IMG/VR virus record: IMGVR_UViG_3300000115_000167
Span: 1 to 21,471 of that record
Length of the DNA: 21,471 bases
Source of the DNA: a virus
Direction: 5' to 3' (one strand)
The position numbers were made by a program, and so were the translations under genes. The notes beneath the pieces were generated by a model. It had not been told where the DNA came from. It searched no databases and worked only from the letters and a program-made list of their open reading frames with translations. How positions within the stretch are numbered: position 1 is the first letter of the stretch; each line of letters opens with the position of its first letter. Positions 19,448-21,471 of the stretch are shown here, in pieces.

Positions 19448-19455
19448 TATTTATA
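19448..19455 (-). promoter_or_regulatory. T4-type late promoter for the secreted-protein operon
   Basis: TATAAATA on the minus strand, an exact match to the T4 late consensus, lies about 25 nt upstream of the GTG start at 19425. No -35 box is evident, which is normal for this class. Confidence 0.68.
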
Positions 19456-19488
19456 ATCAAACTGCTAGGTATTTATTATATGCAAGTA

Positions 19489-20211
19489 TTAGGTAAAATC
19501 TATATTTAACCATTTCCTATCTTGTCTAGGGTTTCTTGTATTCAACCACTTTTCTCTACTTCTCATAGGAAAACTAACAGATATTCTAGAAGTTAAGTTT
19601 CTGGGCTCGTGGATTACTTCTTTTGGTATAAAGATAGCATCGCCTGGCTCTAAGACTTCATCAATGTAAACACCATAATCTTCTATATTTTTTACATTAG
19701 GGGAAACTTTACTTGTATCAACACTATCTTTGCAACATCTCCAATGTGTTCTTCCCACTGCTTGAACTATAAGGTTTGTTGCTGTATCATAATGTGCTCC
19801 AAAAAAATTCTCTAGTTCTTTTTTAACAGAGAAAAATATATGTGCATCACAATTTTCACCAGACATTTCTTCCAAGTAAAAGGCTATTTGATTTATTTTT
19901 TCATTTACTCTAGAACTGTCTGGCCAGTAACAAACTGAACTGTTTATTATTTCTTCTACTAATGTTGGTGGTATAGTTGTAGTATCTTTTACCCAAGGTT
20001 CTCTTCTATCTTGATCTGATAAATTTTTCCACTTGGTTAATTTTCTAACTTCTTTAGTTGGTATGAGTCTTTGCGTAGTTTGAAAAGACCTTAGATTTAA
20101 AAGTTTGTTAAATTCTTCTACAGAAAATATGTCTGGAAATATATTCTTGAATACACGAGCTTCATTCTTTTCCACACACTCCTGTATAAGTGTTGATTCT
20201 AATTTATCCAT
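19489..20211 (-). CDS. JmjC/cupin_4-like Fe(II)/2-oxoglutarate oxygenase
   Basis: A 240-residue protein with the double-stranded beta-helix pattern of cupin_4/JmjC enzymes: FFGAHYDTATNLIVQAVGRT followed by HWRCC (the His and Asp of H-x-D bind iron) and LEPGDAIFIPKEVIHEPRNL followed by TSRISVSFPM (distal His). The sequence layout 'H-x-D...QxxGxxxW...PGDxxxxP...H...SxSxSF' is that of ribosomal oxygenases (RoxA/YcfD, MINA53/NO66) and related bacterial JmjC proteins. Whether this one hydroxylates a ribosomal protein is unknown. The ATG giving MDKLESTLIQ is chosen over an in-frame TTG five codons upstream because it has a GGGA site. It ends a run with a small membrane protein and the lipase-like gene. 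Confidence 0.75.
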   Translation of the reverse strand: MDKLESTLIQECVEKNEARVFKNIFPDIFSVEEFNKLLNLRSFQTTQRLIPTKEVRKLTKWKNLSDQDRREPWVKDTTTIPPTLVEEIINSSVCYWPDSSRVNEKINQIAFYLEEMSGENCDAHIFFSVKKELENFFGAHYDTATNLIVQAVGRTHWRCCKDSVDTSKVSPNVKNIEDYGVYIDEVLEPGDAIFIPKEVIHEPRNLTSRISVSFPMRSREKWLNTRNPRQDRKWLNIDFT

Positions 20212-20222
20212 ACTATTCCCAA

Positions 20223-20513
20223 TCAATAATTAAAAGTATTACTTTCTAAACTTTTTATTCTTTTTTCCAATTCATCAATCTTTTTTGTAACATGAGGATA
20301 TTTTTTTCTCCACGCATCATCTGGTTGTTCAAACCAAGTCAACCCCCAACGATCTATTAGATAATCTAAAATACGATCAAACCAACTATATCCCCATAGA
20401 CCTATTCGTGTTCCTTGAAAATATGCTAGGAATGCAGCACCAAAAATACTACCTATGATAGCTGTATATATCCAAAGACGATCTGTCGCCATTCTTTCAA
20501 TCATATCCCACAT
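20223..20513 (-). CDS. Small membrane protein with C-terminal helix, unknown function
   Basis: A 96-residue protein with one TM segment (LWIYTAIIGSIFGAAFLAYF, residues 13-32), an aromatic amphipathic segment (GLWGYSWFDRILDYLIDRWG, then LTWFEQPDDAWRKKYP), and a C-terminal coiled coil (VTKKIDELEKRIKSLES). This combination and the motif 'Q-P-x-D-A-W-R-K-K-Y-P' look like a conserved protein of marine T4-like phages. Its ATG overlaps the lipase stop by 1 nt (TAATG), so it is made with the lipase. That pairing could hint at membrane targeting of the lipase or of a lysis process, but there is no direct evidence. Confidence 0.7.
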   Translation of the reverse strand: MWDMIERMATDRLWIYTAIIGSIFGAAFLAYFQGTRIGLWGYSWFDRILDYLIDRWGLTWFEQPDDAWRKKYPHVTKKIDELEKRIKSLESNTFNY

Positions 20514-21303
20514 TATTTAATTAAAATCTTTCCTGTGTAAGCATACAAGTCTTTTAGTTTATCAGAATAAAGTGTTATGTTGTGATCATAAATTCCATCA
20601 AAGAGTTGAAACTTTTTTAATGCTTTCCATCTTCCTCGCATGGAGTCTTTTAATTTTTGCCATAGAGTTAATTTACGAATATTACCATAATAATTTATAT
20701 AACACAATTTACCATGATGCCTATAACCCATCAACCACAAAGGTATTACTGGAACTACATCGTTATTGTTTCTAAATCTATGATGTTCAACATCACAACC
20801 ATCACGCCATTCTCTACCACCCACTCTTGGTGATCCATATGTGTATAGTATTGGATTTCTTTCTTCTAAACGACTAGCACACAATGTTGCCATCGCACCA
20901 CCTAAACTATGACCAGTGATCCAAATTTGTTGCTTGGTTCTTCTGTTTAGAATACCAGAAATGTCGTTCCACAATTTTCGTAGTTCTATCTTAAATCCCA
21001 TATGCACTTTACCTTCAGTCTTAGACTTTCTTTTGAAAGCTAGAAGGTCTGCCTTTACATCTGAGAATTGAGTTGGTTCTGTTCCTCTAAAAGCTATCAC
21101 GATATGTTCTGAATTATGAAATATGTGACACTGGGCCCCATCGTTGTCAATAAACTTATAGTTTTTAAATCCTAGTCTAAGTATTTCTCGTTTTACTCTA
21201 GTTCCATCATGGTAAGCTAGTGCAGAAACTTCAGAAAAGAAATATGATTTCCATTCGTGATTATCAAATTCTAATTTTCACAGAGTTCAAAATATTTTTT
21301 CAT
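20513..21303 (-). pseudogene. Class 3 lipase-like gene with one internal frameshift
   Basis: The coding region starts with an ATG at 21303 that overlaps the upstream stop as ATGA, reads MKKYFELCEN and then meets TAG at 21273-21271. In the -1 frame the product continues LEFDNHEWKSYFFSEVSALA (plausible lipase N-terminus), then IAFRGTEPTQFSDVKADLLA, WITGHSLGGAMATLCASRLE (nucleophile Ser in GHSLGG), NNNDVVPVIPLW (catalytic Asp) and DHNITLYSD (probable catalytic His). The length of 791 bp is one base short of 264 codons, so a missing T in the AAAATTAG stretch would restore a 263-residue lipase. In the present sequence, a GTG at 21100 could start only a truncated enzyme. The event is either a real mutation or a sequencing/assembly error. 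Confidence 0.8.
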
Positions 21304-21471
21304 CTATTTTCCGTTTCTGGTTCATTTGTTACGGCATCTTCGTAATACACAATAATTTCTTTTTGTTGTTCAATGTATCTTCTCAACTCTGCAAAGTTTT
21401 TTGATAAGTTCTCATAATCTTTTACAGATATTGCAATGTAAGAATCTGTACCATTTTTCTTTTCAAACTCT
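21300..21471 (-). CDS. C-terminal end of a helical protein (truncated by window edge)
   Basis: The last 56 or so residues of a protein whose start lies beyond the window. The visible part is a charged helix (EFEKKNGTDSYIAISVKDYE, NLSKNFAELRRYIEQQKEII) and ends VYYEDAVTNEPETENR. Coiled-coil character is likely for the central helix. Its TGA stop overlaps the ATG of the lipase-like gene as ATGA, so translation of the lipase is coupled to it. No family can be named from this fragment. Confidence 0.6.
   Translation of the reverse strand, partial: EFEKKNGTDSYIAISVKDYENLSKNFAELRRYIEQQKEIIVYYEDAVTNEPETENR

Noticed and set aside
21265-21285. Programmed -1 ribosomal frameshifting in the lipase gene.
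   Set aside because: The bases before the stop do not form an X-XXY-YYZ heptamer in the right frame, and no strong downstream hairpin is seen. A one-base indel explains the data more simply.
1-21471. CRISPR arrays, insertion sequences, integrase or attachment sites.
   Set aside because: No regularly spaced direct repeats, transposase or integrase motifs were seen. The only repeats are protein-coding (Asn/Thr tract, LEATTGID units) or hairpins.

Overview
The window is a dense block of a T4-like (Straboviridae/Kyanoviridae-type) myovirus genome, AT-rich and of marine character. Every supported gene lies on the minus strand, so transcription runs from high to low coordinates. Evidence for this assignment: a gp32-type ssDNA-binding protein, a gp33-type late coactivator, a T4-type RNase H, a gp61-type primase, PhoH, ThyX, a B12-dependent ribonucleotide reductase, and many small proteins of the kind shared by marine T4-like phages. 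The host is probably an AT-rich marine alphaproteobacterium, perhaps SAR11-like. This is inferred mainly from a circularly permuted tmRNA gene, a form typical of alphaproteobacteria.

Layout in transcription order. (1) 21471-19489: a truncated gene, a class 3 lipase-like gene broken by one frameshift, a small membrane protein and a JmjC/cupin oxygenase. (2) 19455-15736: a T4-type late promoter, then two secreted low-complexity proteins (one with a long Asn/Thr tract) and a membrane-anchored coiled-coil protein. (3) 15758-15295: a promoter and a second coiled-coil/TM protein. (4) 15298-11148: a promoter whose predicted start is the A of the primase ATG, then primase, NrdJ, a zinc-ribbon protein, a very Cys-rich metallothionein-like miniprotein, a PD-(D/E)XK-like nuclease and a methyltransferase. 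(5) 11151-8134: a promoter, small membrane proteins, phage bS21, two conserved unknowns, RNase H, a conserved unknown and a terminator. (6) 8131-7507: a promoter, a conserved unknown, a 28-residue membrane peptide, a structured RNA region and a terminator. (7) 7525-5099: a promoter lying inside that terminator, an unknown, a zincin protease, an SleB-type hydrolase, a 48-residue ORF carrying an internal promoter, and three more genes. (8) 5097-2705: a late promoter, PhoH with a leader hairpin, an M15 endolysin, a RecB-like exonuclease and a secreted protein. (9) 2690-2078: the permuted two-piece tmRNA and further hairpins. (10) 2040-1: gp33-like, a coiled-coil protein, ThyX, a Rossmann-like protein and the gp32 start.

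Two promoter classes are visible. Eight sigma70-like sites have TTGACA-like -35 boxes and 17-18 bp spacers; most have an extended -10 (TGT before TATNNT), and three share the spacer word CGAATC(A/G)TG. Three sites match the T4 late consensus TATAAATA, which fits a gp33-like coactivator.

The genes point to three linked activities: nucleotide supply and replication (NrdJ, ThyX, primase, RNase H, gp32, nucleases), takeover or repair of host translation (bS21, tmRNA, perhaps the JmjC oxygenase), and envelope destruction (M15 and SleB hydrolases, lipase). The most notable items are the phage-borne permuted tmRNA, the Cys-rich miniprotein, the promoter-within-terminator, the structured RNA before it, and the predicted leaderless primase mRNA.
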